Translations under genes and position numbers: made by a program | Notes under the pieces: model-generated | Seen by the model: the letters and a program-made list of their open reading frames with translations, nothing else | Databases searched by the model: none | Told to the model about the DNA's origin: nothing | Shown here: piece by piece, positions 40,828 to 48,845 of the stretch | Layout of the letters: each line of letters starts with the position of its first letter | Position numbering within the stretch: the stretch's first letter is position 1 | NCBI GenBank assembly: GCA_051000755.1 | Contig: JBPCNZ010000065.1 | Span: 1 to 55,818 of the forward strand | Length of the DNA: 55,818 nt | DNA from: JALZAH01 sp051000755 | GTDB lineage: Bacteria > Actinomycetota > Acidimicrobiia > Acidimicrobiales > Palsa-688 | Direction of reading: 5' to 3'

Positions 40828-41643
40828 GTGACCGGACCCATGGACCACGTCTTCAAGGCGTTGGCCGACCCGACCCGGCGGTATCTGCTCGACCGCTTGC
40901 ATGAGCACAACGGGCAGACGTTGAGCGAGCTGTGCACCCCGCTCGACATGGCGCGCCAATCGGCCACCCAGCACGTGGCGGTCCTGGAGGACGCCAACCT
41001 CATCAGCACCATCCGGCGGGGACGGGAGAAGCTCCACTATCTCAATCCCGTTCCCCTCCAGGAGGTACAGGAGCGGTGGATCGACAAGTTCGAACGGTCC
41101 CGTCTCCGAGCGTTGAGCACCCTGAAGCGACGAGCAGAGGAGTACGACATGACCGACAGGCCAACCTACGTGTACGTCACCTACATCCAGAGCACGCCGG
41201 AAGGCGTCTGGCAGGCGTTGACGGACGCCGATCTGAGCGCCGACTACTGGGGCCACCGCAATGTCTCCGACTGGCAGGTCGGCTCGAGCTGGGAGCACCG
41301 GCGCGCCGACGGCTCCGAGATCGCCGATGTCATCGGCACGGTCCTGGAGACGACGCCGCCCCGGCGTCTGGTGATGACGTTCGACGCACCCGGTGACGAG
41401 CCGCCCGGTGGGCCGTCGAGGGTCACCTTCGATATCGAGCCCTACCGGGAGATCGTCCGCCTCACCGTCACCCACGACAACCTGGCGGACGACGACGCCC
41501 TGCACGCGGTCTCGGTAGGCTGGCCGGCCGTCCTCGCCAACCTCAAGTCACTCCTCGAGACCGGGCACGTCCTCCCGCAGCCACCCTGGGAGATGCACGC
41601 CGACCTCCGTGCCACCCAGATGGCACGGAACGACCCTCGCTGA
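40828..41643 (+). CDS. ArsR-type regulator fused to an AHSA1/SRPBCC domain
   Basis: A 271-residue two-domain protein. Residues about 1-90 are an ArsR winged helix (MDHVFKALADPTRRYLLD, then LDMARQSATQHVAVLEDANL). Residues about 105-260 are an AHSA1-type START-like hydrophobic-pocket domain (VYVTYIQSTPEGVWQALTDADLSADYWGH). Usually these are separate neighbouring genes; here they are joined by a short charged linker (RRAEEYDMTDRP). The AHSA1 half has its own internal Met, which could be the site of an earlier gene boundary. The palindrome in its promoter suggests autorepression relieved by a small hydrophobic ligand (inferred). Confidence 0.85.
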   Translation: MTGPMDHVFKALADPTRRYLLDRLHEHNGQTLSELCTPLDMARQSATQHVAVLEDANLISTIRRGREKLHYLNPVPLQEVQERWIDKFERSRLRALSTLKRRAEEYDMTDRPTYVYVTYIQSTPEGVWQALTDADLSADYWGHRNVSDWQVGSSWEHRRADGSEIADVIGTVLETTPPRRLVMTFDAPGDEPPGGPSRVTFDIEPYREIVRLTVTHDNLADDDALHAVSVGWPAVLANLKSLLETGHVLPQPPWEMHADLRATQMARNDPR

Positions 41644-41657
41644 CCGACGGGAGCTCG

Positions 41658-42860
41658 TCACCCCACGTCCTCGCTGTGGATGTCGAAGGGCCGGAAGGAG
41701 CGAGCTTCGAGCGTCAGGCCACCCTGGCCATCGAACGCCAGGGCCGCCTCGCCGGCCAGGAGCCGCCGGAGCGGCTCACCGGCCATCTGCGCCCGCCAAC
41801 CGGAGTTGAGCCGGGATGCGGGGTCACCGCCCAGGAAGGTCCCGATGTCCCAGCGGGTGGCCAGCAGGGCGGCGTCGAGATGGCGCTCCCGCCCGAGTTG
41901 GGCCACCCACGCCGCGGCCAGGGCCACCGCCGGGCGCATCTCCCTGGGCACCTCGTCGGTGGGCGGGAGAGCCAGCTGGTCGCCTTTGAGGGTCTTGCCG
42001 TGCGCCACTGCGGCCAGGATGCCGTCGACGACGACAGGCCGCCCATGGCGGCCGTCCAAGCCCCGACAACGTTGGAGAGCTGTCGCGGTGGTCGGGGCGC
42101 TCTGCGCGATCGACTGGAGGGCCAGGTCGGGCAGGATGCTGCGCAGCGGCTGGTCCAACTCCCGCGCCCGCTCATCCCGCCAGGCCGCCACCGCCTGGGC
42201 CACCCCCCGGGCACTCCCCTGCAGCTTGCGGCTGTCGCGAAGCTTCCACCAGGCCTTGGCCGAGTCGGCGGGGCCATGCGATCGGAGGCGCAGCCCCTCG
42301 CACTCCTCTTCGGCCCACGCCAGTCGCCCCCGGGCGTCGAGGTCGGCGACGAGGGCATCGCCCAAGGCCAGCAGGTGGTCGACGTCGGCGGCGGCGTAGG
42401 CCAGCTGCGAGTCGGTGAGAGGCCGGCGGCTCCAGTCGGTGAGGCGGTCGCCCTTGGTGATCTCGATGTCGAGGTATCCCGCCGACAGCGACGCCAGCGA
42501 GGCCGACGCCCAGCCCGCGAAGCCGGCGGCCACCTGGGTGTCGAAGAGGAGGGACGGGCCCCGCCCGCACACCAGCTCGAGGACCTCGAGATCCTGGTCG
42601 GCGGCGTGGGCCACCATGGTCCCCGGCCCGGCCAGGACGTCGGCCAGAGGACTGAGGTCCACCGCCTGAGGGTCGATGAGGACGACCCCTGCCGGTCCGT
42701 CGTCGTTGGACCCCCAGGCCACCTGGACCAGCGCCACCTTCGGCCAGTAGGTCCGTTCCCGGTGGAACTCGGTGTCGAGCGCATAGCGGTCCGCACTCCG
42801 GAGGCGGTCGACGACCACCGTCATGGATTCCTTGTCGGTGATGAGCTGCGGGCCCTTCAC
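41658..42860 (-). CDS. rnd: ribonuclease D
   Basis: A 400-residue 3'-5' exonuclease acting on tRNA and other structured RNAs. The DEDD motifs are visible: LDTEFHRERTYWP (Exo I), AHAADQDLEVL (Exo II) and SQLAYAAADVDHLL (Exo III). One or two HRDC-like helical domains follow (about 200-380), with RGLDGRHGRPVV. GTG 42860 overlaps the sigma-factor stop by 4 bp (GTGA), so the two genes are coupled. The converging ArsR-AHSA1 gene ends 14 bp away. Confidence 0.9.
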   Translation of the reverse strand: MKGPQLITDKESMTVVVDRLRSADRYALDTEFHRERTYWPKVALVQVAWGSNDDGPAGVVLIDPQAVDLSPLADVLAGPGTMVAHAADQDLEVLELVCGRGPSLLFDTQVAAGFAGWASASLASLSAGYLDIEITKGDRLTDWSRRPLTDSQLAYAAADVDHLLALGDALVADLDARGRLAWAEEECEGLRLRSHGPADSAKAWWKLRDSRKLQGSARGVAQAVAAWRDERARELDQPLRSILPDLALQSIAQSAPTTATALQRCRGLDGRHGRPVVVDGILAAVAHGKTLKGDQLALPPTDEVPREMRPAVALAAAWVAQLGRERHLDAALLATRWDIGTFLGGDPASRLNSGWRAQMAGEPLRRLLAGEAALAFDGQGGLTLEARSFRPFDIHSEDVG

Positions 42861-43612
42861 GACACCTCCGCGGTCCACGTCCGCAACTGGGCCAGGCTCT
42901 TGGACAGCAGGCGGGAGACCTGCATCTGGCTGATGCCGATCCGGCGGGCGATCTCACTCTGGCTGCAGCCGTTCCCGAAACGGAGGGCGAGCACCTCCCG
43001 TTGACGGTCCGGCAGCCGCTTGAGCAGGGGCGAGAGGCTCACCCGGCTGTCGACCTCGGCCAGGTTGCCGTCGGGATGGCCCATGCGGGTCCCGACGCCG
43101 TGGCCGTCGGCACCGGTCGGTGACGGGACCTCGAGAGGGGCGTTGTGGCGCAACCCGCTGGCATCGAGCGCCTCGACCACCTCCTCGATGGTGGCGCCCA
43201 GATCGGCAGCGATCTCCGAGATGGCCGGCGAGCGCCCCAGGTCCTGGCTCAGCTGGTCGATGCTCTGCTGCACCCGGAGGTGGAGGTCGTGGACCCGGCG
43301 GGGCAGGCGCACCGACCAGCTCCGGTCCCGGAGGTGGCGTTTGAGCTCGCCCAGGATGGTGGCGGAGGCGAACGTGGTGAGGGCCACGCCCCTGTGGGGA
43401 TCGAAGCGGTCCACGGCCTTGACCAGACCGATCATGGCCACCTGGTTCAGATCCTCGAGCTCTTCGCCGCGTTGGGCGAAACGAGCGGCCAGCGAATACG
43501 CCAGCCCCTGGTAAGCGACGACCGTCCCGTTGCGCCCCTCGGCGTCATCGGGGTGTTCCTCGCTGGTCTCGGCACCGTAGTGCCGGGCCGCGGCCGCTGA
43601 CGACGCCAGCAC
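42857..43612 (-). CDS. RNA polymerase sigma factor, sigma-B/F type
   Basis: A 251-residue group 3 sigma-70 factor. Region 2 reads DLNQVAMIGLVKAVDRFDPHRGVALTTFA, with the -10-recognition helix following. Region 3 includes ELKRHLRDRSWSVRLPRRVHDL and region 4 is GCSQSEIARRIGISQMQVSRLL. Such factors control stress or developmental genes and are usually held by an anti-sigma factor. None is adjacent. A perfect AAGGAGGT ribosome-binding site precedes the GTG, and TAGGAT (43634-43639) is a plausible -10. It drives rnd as the second gene. Confidence 0.9.
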   Translation of the reverse strand: MLASSAAAARHYGAETSEEHPDDAEGRNGTVVAYQGLAYSLAARFAQRGEELEDLNQVAMIGLVKAVDRFDPHRGVALTTFASATILGELKRHLRDRSWSVRLPRRVHDLHLRVQQSIDQLSQDLGRSPAISEIAADLGATIEEVVEALDASGLRHNAPLEVPSPTGADGHGVGTRMGHPDGNLAEVDSRVSLSPLLKRLPDRQREVLALRFGNGCSQSEIARRIGISQMQVSRLLSKSLAQLRTWTAEVS

Positions 43613-43682
43613 CCCACCTCCTTGTCGTCGGCGATCCTACTGTCCGGCCCCCCGGGCACCGCGGACTTGTCTACCCGACGGG

Positions 43683-44204
43683 TCAGCCGCCGTAGTTCAT
43701 CTTGGTGTCCTCCATGCGCAACACCTCGATGTCGCCGTCGGCCGGGGCCGCGCCGTCGACGACCTCGCCGACGAAGAAGGTGTGGCTGCCGAGATCGAGC
43801 CGGTGCCGGACCTCGCAGTCCAACCAGGCGGCTGCACCGGCGAACACCGGCGCACCGGTGCGGGCCGCGACGACGGCGAAACCGTTGAGGGCGCCCGTCA
43901 CCTGATCGCGCTCGGCGGGGCGGACGAACTTGCGGACCACCGTCCGGTCGGAGCGGTGCAGGATGGAGACCGAGAACGACCCGCCCTCGCTGACGAGGCG
44001 GTGGGTGAGCGCCGCGGTCTCCACGCCTACGCCGACCAGCTTGGGATCCGAGGCGACCTGGGTGACCCAGTTGATCGTCATCAGGTTCGACTCGTCGCCG
44101 GACCGGCTGCCGAGGAGGTAGAGCCCCGATGGCATGGACCACAGGGCCCGCCGCCGGCGGCGGTCGAACTCCTCCGGGTCGGGCCCATCACTACGCTCAG
44201 CCAT
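43683..44204 (-). CDS. flavin reductase-like FMN-binding protein
   Basis: A 173-residue split-barrel protein of the flavin-reductase-like family. SMPSGLYLLGSRSGDESNLMTINWVTQVASDPKLVGVGV is the FMN-binding start, and GSFSVSILHR with HTFFVGEVVDG completes the fold. It may supply reduced flavin or act as an NAD(P)H oxidoreductase; no monooxygenase partner is seen. TAGACT (44212-44217) lies 7 nt before the ATG. Confidence 0.85.
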   Translation of the reverse strand: MAERSDGPDPEEFDRRRRRALWSMPSGLYLLGSRSGDESNLMTINWVTQVASDPKLVGVGVETAALTHRLVSEGGSFSVSILHRSDRTVVRKFVRPAERDQVTGALNGFAVVAARTGAPVFAGAAAWLDCEVRHRLDLGSHTFFVGEVVDGAAPADGDIEVLRMEDTKMNYGG

Positions 44205-44266
44205 CGGCCGGAGTCTACGGCCCCTCCCCCTCCGAACTGGCGTGTGACTCGCCTCCATTCCCTCGC

Positions 44267-44908
44267 TCACGCCGGGTAGTGGACCAGACCGCCGAGAGCC
44301 AGGGCGGCCACCGCTCCCATGGCGAGGAACACCCCGTAGGGCAAGGCGGTGCGGCGCGAACCCTTGCCGGCGACAATGATGACAAGGCCGACCGCGGCAC
44401 CGAGGAAGTTGGCGAGCATGAATCCGGCGACCGCATAGCCGATGCCCACCCAACCCAGGGTGCCGCCGATGAGTGGGGCCAGCCGCACGTCGCCGAAGCC
44501 CATGGCCCGGGGGCTGACCAGGTGGATGGCGAAGAACACGACGAACGCCCCCGTCCCACAGGCGCCGGCCACGGCCAGGCGGTGCCATGAACCGCTTCCC
44601 GCCGCCGCCACGATCAAGGCCACGGCGACCAGGGCACCCGTCGGATAGACGATGCGCTTGGGCAGCACCAAGCCATGCAGGTCGCAGCATGCCAACGCCG
44701 TCAACCCGGCGACGAAGACGAACATGGCCGGCAGGGTGGGGCTGAGCCCGAAGCGCAGCGCCACCAGGACGAACAGCCCGCCGGTGAGAACCTCGACCGC
44801 CGGGTAACGCACTGACCGGTCCAGGGGCACACGGTGGATGACCACGTTGAGAAAGGAGCCGATCACCAGCCCGAACAGCCCGGCGACCACCGCCACCGCT
44901 GCGGTCAT
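44267..44908 (-). CDS. prepilin peptidase (A24 family) lacking the Cys-rich loop
   Basis: A 213-residue polytopic membrane aspartic peptidase for type IV prepilin-like leaders. SFLNVVIHRVPLDR is the N-terminal signature. The catalytic Asp residues are in CCDLHGLVLPKR and MGFGDVRLAPL (GFGD box). Typical PilD-type enzymes carry about 40 residues with two CxxC pairs after HRxPxxR. Here PLDRSVRYPAVEVLTGG runs straight across, so the zinc/methyltransferase-associated loop is missing. No pilin or assembly gene lies in the window. Confidence 0.85.
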   Translation of the reverse strand: MTAAVAVVAGLFGLVIGSFLNVVIHRVPLDRSVRYPAVEVLTGGLFVLVALRFGLSPTLPAMFVFVAGLTALACCDLHGLVLPKRIVYPTGALVAVALIVAAAGSGSWHRLAVAGACGTGAFVVFFAIHLVSPRAMGFGDVRLAPLIGGTLGWVGIGYAVAGFMLANFLGAAVGLVIIVAGKGSRRTALPYGVFLAMGAVAALALGGLVHYPA

Positions 44909-44918
44909 CGGAGCGTCT

Positions 44919-45239
44919 TCAGCAGTCGAGTGTGGCGCCAGCGGCCCGGCACAGCTCGTTCAGCCGGGGACCGAGGGAGCCGAGACGGCGAGTGAGCATG
45001 CTCTTGGGAAACGGTTGCAGGTTGTCGAACGAGGCGACCGAGGCGACTGGGAGACCCTCGTCGGGGCCAACCGCCAGCTCGCTCGGCAGGTCCCGGACCC
45101 GACGGGTGATCGGAGCGACGAGCACCCGGGTCATCACCTGGTTGGCGGCGTCTCGGCTGGCGATCAGATACGGGCGGCCCTTTCGGTCGGGTGCCTCTCC
45201 CCACCACAGCTCACCGCGGGCTACCACCACCGATCCCAT
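44919..45239 (-). CDS. mazF: MazF/PemK-family toxin
   Basis: A 106-residue endoribonuclease-type toxin. VARGELWWGEAPDRKGRPYLIAS is the family start, followed by RVLVAPITRRVRDLPSEL and VASFDNLQPFPKSML. Members cut mRNA or tRNA at short sequences. The ATG at 45239 overlaps the antitoxin by 19 bp; GTGs at 45230 and 45227 are alternative starts that still overlap. The overlap ensures coupled synthesis with the antitoxin. It ends 10 bp before the prepilin peptidase start. Confidence 0.87.
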   Translation of the reverse strand: MGSVVVARGELWWGEAPDRKGRPYLIASRDAANQVMTRVLVAPITRRVRDLPSELAVGPDEGLPVASVASFDNLQPFPKSMLTRRLGSLGPRLNELCRAAGATLDC

Positions 45240-45484
45240 GGCTCTGCATGGATCGACTCGATCGCCAGCCGGGTCGCCTCCGACTGCTCCTCGACTCCCT
45301 CAGGTGACCGGGCAGCCGCCTCCCGGTATCGCTGATCGACGTCGCGACGCCGCCGGTCGGTGAGCAACGCCTCGACACCCGTCCGGACAGCCTGGGACCG
45401 GCTGTCAAAAATCCCCCTCATCACCAGAAGGTCCAACTCGTTGACCACTACATCAGGCAGCTTGACCGCTATCTGAGTCGTCAT
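45221..45484 (-). CDS. mazE: ribbon-helix-helix antitoxin of the MazEF pair
   Basis: An 87-residue protein. Residues 1-45 (MTTQIAVKLPDVVVNELDLL with SRSQAVRTGVEALL) form a ribbon-helix-helix DNA-binding domain. The C-terminal part (SEATRLAIESIHAEPWDRWW) is the likely toxin-binding tail, rich in acidic and Trp residues. It precedes and overlaps the toxin gene, the usual antitoxin-first order. TATGCT lies exactly 6 nt before its ATG with no Shine-Dalgarno. Confidence 0.85.
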   Translation of the reverse strand: MTTQIAVKLPDVVVNELDLLVMRGIFDSRSQAVRTGVEALLTDRRRRDVDQRYREAAARSPEGVEEQSEATRLAIESIHAEPWDRWW

Positions 45485-45490
45485 GCGGTC

Positions 45491-45496
45491 AGCATA
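45491..45496 (-). promoter_or_regulatory. -10 element of mazEF
   Basis: TATGCT on the minus strand, 6 nt before the antitoxin ATG. It implies a leaderless antitoxin transcript and a promoter that the antitoxin itself could occupy. Confidence 0.5.
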
Positions 45497-45540
45497 CCCT
45501 CTCGCATGACGCCGGCGTAGGGACCGGCGGATCGTCACGG

Positions 45541-46578
45541 TCAGGGGATCACGTGGAAGTGCAACCCCCGAAGGGCCGGGTGCCGCCCCCGACCGGTCCG
45601 CCCGTCGAAGCGGTCGGCCAGGCTCGGCACATCTTCGAGCAGGACAGCGATGTCGACCTGATCTCCCGTCGCGCTCCAGCCCCCTTCGCCCACCCTGAAC
45701 ACCACGGTGGAGCCGTCGCCCACGACCTCGAAGGTGGCGCCGTCCCCGACGAGCTCGCGACGCAGCGCGGGCCCGAGGGCGGCTGCCGCCCCGGCGCCCA
45801 ATCGGACCAGGGTCCCCCGGCCCCTGCGGCGCTCCAACTCCAGGGTGCCGACCCGCAGCTCCGTCAACGATGCGCCATCCACCGCCCGGCGGCGGGCGAC
45901 CTCTTCGGCCACGGCGGGGTCGTCGAGGATGGACGGGCGGCCCAGGCGGGTCACGAGCAGCGGGTCCCGCTGGCGCAACAGATCGAGCACTCCCTCGGTG
46001 CTCCACGCCCGGCACAGCTCCAGCTCATCGTCGGTCATCCCCACGACCTGGAGGAACTCGACGGCGCCGAACGGTCCCGCCATCTCCGCCAGGGACGGGT
46101 CGCTCACCAAGGCGGCCGCCGTCAGCTCGGTGTCGGTGCCGAGGCGCATCGGCCCGCCCAGGGCCAGGTGATGCCCGGGGGCGAAGGGGTGGCGGCTGGT
46201 CCAGACATAGACGGCCAGGTTGGTCAGCAGGTCGACGGCCCAGGCCGGCTCCTCCGCGCTGTCACCGGACGCGTCGACGCGCACGGTGAGCTCGAAGCCC
46301 CAACCGGAGATCCCGGGGTCGTTGGACTCCTTGGCGTCGATCTCGCTCAGCCCGTAGGTGACCAGGTGCCAGTGGTCGTCGACGCGGTGCCCGGCGACCT
46401 GATCGAGGGGCGCCTGGTCGGGCCGGGCGTGGGCCGCCTTGGGCCGCCAGCGGTGGCCCGTCTCTGCCCCATCGGCGGCGTCGATGTGGGCGTCGAGGGC
46501 TATCGCGCCCGGTCCCAGCGGCCGGACCTCGGCTTCGCCGGCCCCGGCCCGCCGTCGGGAGCGGCCCGCCGGGCTCAC
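45541..46578 (-). CDS. suppressor-of-fused (SUFU) domain protein
   Basis: A 345-residue protein. The segment DHWHLVTYGLSEIDAKES continuing to GWGFELTVRV is the SUFU-domain signature, and the domain runs about residues 55-220. After it comes a C-terminal extension of about 120 residues (ELRVGTLELERRRGRGTLVRLGAG, then FEVVGDGSTVVFRVGEGGW) of unknown fold. Bacterial SUFU proteins are common and are sometimes immunity proteins of toxin systems; no toxin is adjacent here except MazEF, which has its own antitoxin. GTG 46578 overlaps the DUF3151 stop by 4 bp, so the two form a unit. Confidence 0.8.
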   Translation of the reverse strand: MSPAGRSRRRAGAGEAEVRPLGPGAIALDAHIDAADGAETGHRWRPKAAHARPDQAPLDQVAGHRVDDHWHLVTYGLSEIDAKESNDPGISGWGFELTVRVDASGDSAEEPAWAVDLLTNLAVYVWTSRHPFAPGHHLALGGPMRLGTDTELTAAALVSDPSLAEMAGPFGAVEFLQVVGMTDDELELCRAWSTEGVLDLLRQRDPLLVTRLGRPSILDDPAVAEEVARRRAVDGASLTELRVGTLELERRRGRGTLVRLGAGAAAALGPALRRELVGDGATFEVVGDGSTVVFRVGEGGWSATGDQVDIAVLLEDVPSLADRFDGRTGRGRHPALRGLHFHVIP

Positions 46579-47033
46579 GATGGCGTGCCCGGCCCGGCGC
46601 GGCTCAGACCAGGGTCGAGCTGGGCCAGGAACATCTCGCAGCGGGCCGCCTCGTCGTCCTCCCCGATGGCGGCCGCGGCCCGGCGGAGGGCGTCGAGGGC
46701 GCCGAGGAACCCCCGGTTGCTCTCGTGGGCCCAGCGGACATAGCCCGATCCTCGCCACCCCTCGCCCCGCAGGGTGTCGAGGCCCCGGTGATAGCCGACG
46801 CGGGCATAGGCGTAGGACTCGACGGTCTCGCCGTTCTCCATGGCCAGGTCGGCCAGCCGGGCCCAGGCGTCGAGGAAGCGGGGCCGGGCCGCGGCGACCG
46901 CCGCCAGGGCGGCACGCCGCTCGGTGCTGGGTCGGGCCAGGGCCGCAGCCAGGGCCTCGGCGGCGTCCGCCGGCGGCGGGCTCAGGACGGTCTCTGGGGG
47001 GCCGGAGGTGAACGGCACGGAGGAGTGGCTCAT
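46575..47033 (-). CDS. DUF3151 family protein
   Basis: A 152-residue helical protein. The central stretch (AWARLADLAMENGETVESYAYARVGYHRGLDTLRGEGWRG and SGYVRWAHESNRGFLGAL) matches the actinobacterial DUF3151 family as I remember it. The N-terminal 35 residues are Pro/Ser-rich. No biochemical role is known to me. It heads a two-gene unit with the SUFU protein. A GACGAT hexamer 6 nt before the ATG is a weak leaderless promoter candidate; the divergent HIT gene starts 56 bp away. Confidence 0.8.
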   Translation of the reverse strand: MSHSSVPFTSGPPETVLSPPPADAAEALAAALARPSTERRAALAAVAAARPRFLDAWARLADLAMENGETVESYAYARVGYHRGLDTLRGEGWRGSGYVRWAHESNRGFLGALDALRRAAAAIGEDDEAARCEMFLAQLDPGLSRAGPGTPS

Positions 47034-47088
47034 CCCTGCATCGTCGCGCGAGCCTTGACGCCGACCCAATCGAGCTCCGGGGAGGACG

Positions 47089-47514
47089 TTGCCCACCTGC
47101 ATCTTCGACCGCATCCGCGATGGTGAGGTCCCCGGCCACCTGGTGGCCGACGAGCCCGACCTGCTGGCCTTTCTCGACAGCCGCCCCGTGTTCGCCGGCC
47201 ACACCCTGATCATCCCCCGCGCCCACATCGCCACCCTGGCCGAGCTGACCGACGAGCAGGCCGCCTCGATCTGGGCGCTGGGACGGCGCCTGGCCGCCGC
47301 CATGCGGCCAGCTGTCGGCGCCGAAGGAGCGTTCCTCGCCCTGAACGACGAAATTAGCCAGAGTGTCCCCCACGTCCACCTCCATGTGATCCCCCGGCGT
47401 CGCAAGGACGGCCTGCGGGGGTTCCTCTGGCCCCGGACGCGCTACACCGATGACGCCCACGCGGCCGCCGTCGCCGCCGCCCTTCGCCGGGCTCTGGAAG
47501 ACACCCATGGCTGA
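47089..47514 (+). CDS. HIT-family nucleotide hydrolase/transferase
   Basis: A 141-residue histidine-triad protein. CIFDRIRDGEVPGHLVADEPD is the start and HVHLHVIP the catalytic triad motif (H-x-H-x-H). Members hydrolyse adenosine phosphoramidates or dinucleotides; the exact substrate is open. It begins with TTG at 47089, decided by the GGAGG at 47081-47085 and the conserved CIFD near the N-terminus. A C-terminal helix follows the triad (AAVAAALRRALED). Confidence 0.9.
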   Translation: MPTCIFDRIRDGEVPGHLVADEPDLLAFLDSRPVFAGHTLIIPRAHIATLAELTDEQAASIWALGRRLAAAMRPAVGAEGAFLALNDEISQSVPHVHLHVIPRRRKDGLRGFLWPRTRYTDDAHAAAVAAALRRALEDTHG

Positions 47515-47548
47515 GGGGACCCCACCCACGTGGGCTACAAGCGGCTGC

Positions 47549-48817
47549 TCAGCTGACGTCGAGCACGTGCACGGTCCTGCGGCCGCGCCGGAGGATGACA
47601 TAGCGCCCGTGCAGGGCGTCGCTCGACGCCAGGGAGGCGCCTTCGGCCTGGCGGCGGTTGTTCACCCACACCGCCCCCGACCCCAGCTGCTGGCGGGCAT
47701 CCCGGCGTGACGAGCTCAGGCCGCTGCGAGTCAGGGCATCGACCAGGTCCATGCCGGCGATCTCGTCGACGCCGACGGTGGTGGTCGGGGCATCGGAGAG
47801 CGCAGACGTCAGGGTGGCCAGATCGAGGGTGGCGACATCCTCGGTGAAGAGGACCTCGGCGGCCCGCTCGGCTCGGGCCGCCTCGCCGACGCCGTGCACC
47901 AGGGCCGTCACCTGCCGGGCCAGGGTCCGCTGCCCATCCCGGCGCTCCGGGTGCTCGGCCACCGACCGGTCCAGGTCGTCGAGCTCCTCGAGGTCGACGA
48001 ACGTGAAGCGTCGCAGCAGGGACCCGACCTCACGATCGGCGGTCCCGAGCCAGAACTGGAAGAACTGGTAGGGGCTGGTCCGCCTGGCATCCAGCCACAC
48101 GGTGCCGGTGGCGGTCTTGCCGAACTTGGTGCCGTCCGCCTTGGTCACCAGCGGTGACGTCAGGCCGAACACCTGGGCACTGCGGCTGCGGCGAACCAGA
48201 TCGATGCCCTCGGTGATGTTGCCCCACTGGTCACTGCCTCCCAGCTGCAGGGTGCAGTCGTAACGATCGAAGAGCTGCACGTAATCCCAGGCCATGAGGA
48301 GCATGTAGCTGAACTCGGTGAACGATAGCGTCTGCTCGGCGCCCTCCAACCGGACCCGCACGGAGTCCTTGCGGACCATCTCGTTGACACTGAAGAGCTT
48401 GCCCACGTCGCGGAGGAAGTCGATGAGGCCGACCTGGCCCAGCCAGTCGGCGTTGTCGACCAGGATGGCGCCCCCGGTCCCGAAATCGAGGAATCGCCCC
48501 AACTGGGCGGTGACCCCTTTGACGTTGGCGGCGATCTCGTCTCGATCGAGAAGGTTGCGCTCCTCGCTGCGACCGGATGGGTCGCCGATCATGCCCGTTC
48601 CCCCACCGATCAGGGCGATGGGCCGGTGCCCGGCGTCGGCCAGGCGGCGGAGCAGGCAGATCTGCTGGAGATGACCGACGTGGAGGCTGTCGGCGGTGGG
48701 GTCGAAGCCGATGTAGCCGACCATCCCCCGACCGTCGAGGCGGGCGGTGAGCAGGTCGGGGTGGGTCATCTGGTGGATGAGACCGCGACGGCGCAGATCT
48801 TCGGAGAGCGTCGGCAC
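47549..48817 (-). CDS. tyrS: tyrosyl-tRNA synthetase
   Basis: A 422-residue class I aminoacyl-tRNA synthetase charging tRNA-Tyr. The HIGH motif is HVGHL, the KMSKS-like loop KFGKTATG, and GGTGMIGDPSGRSEERNLL is diagnostic. A C-terminal S4 RNA-binding domain (SSRRDARQQLGSGAVWVNNR) is complete. The start is GTG 48817, giving VPTLSEDLRRRGL, the normal N-terminus. CAGGCT lies 7 nt upstream. No T-box leader is visible, and only 28 bp separate it from the tetR gene upstream. Confidence 0.95.
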   Translation of the reverse strand: MPTLSEDLRRRGLIHQMTHPDLLTARLDGRGMVGYIGFDPTADSLHVGHLQQICLLRRLADAGHRPIALIGGGTGMIGDPSGRSEERNLLDRDEIAANVKGVTAQLGRFLDFGTGGAILVDNADWLGQVGLIDFLRDVGKLFSVNEMVRKDSVRVRLEGAEQTLSFTEFSYMLLMAWDYVQLFDRYDCTLQLGGSDQWGNITEGIDLVRRSRSAQVFGLTSPLVTKADGTKFGKTATGTVWLDARRTSPYQFFQFWLGTADREVGSLLRRFTFVDLEELDDLDRSVAEHPERRDGQRTLARQVTALVHGVGEAARAERAAEVLFTEDVATLDLATLTSALSDAPTTTVGVDEIAGMDLVDALTRSGLSSSRRDARQQLGSGAVWVNNRRQAEGASLASSDALHGRYVILRRGRRTVHVLDVS

Positions 48818-48845
48818 GCGGCCCAGCCTGCCAGACGCCACCGCG

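Noticed and set aside
46579..47601. An extended frame upstream of the SUFU gene
   Set aside because: It covers the DUF3151 gene in another frame and part of the HIT gene. The GTG at 46578 with GTGA overlap is a better start.
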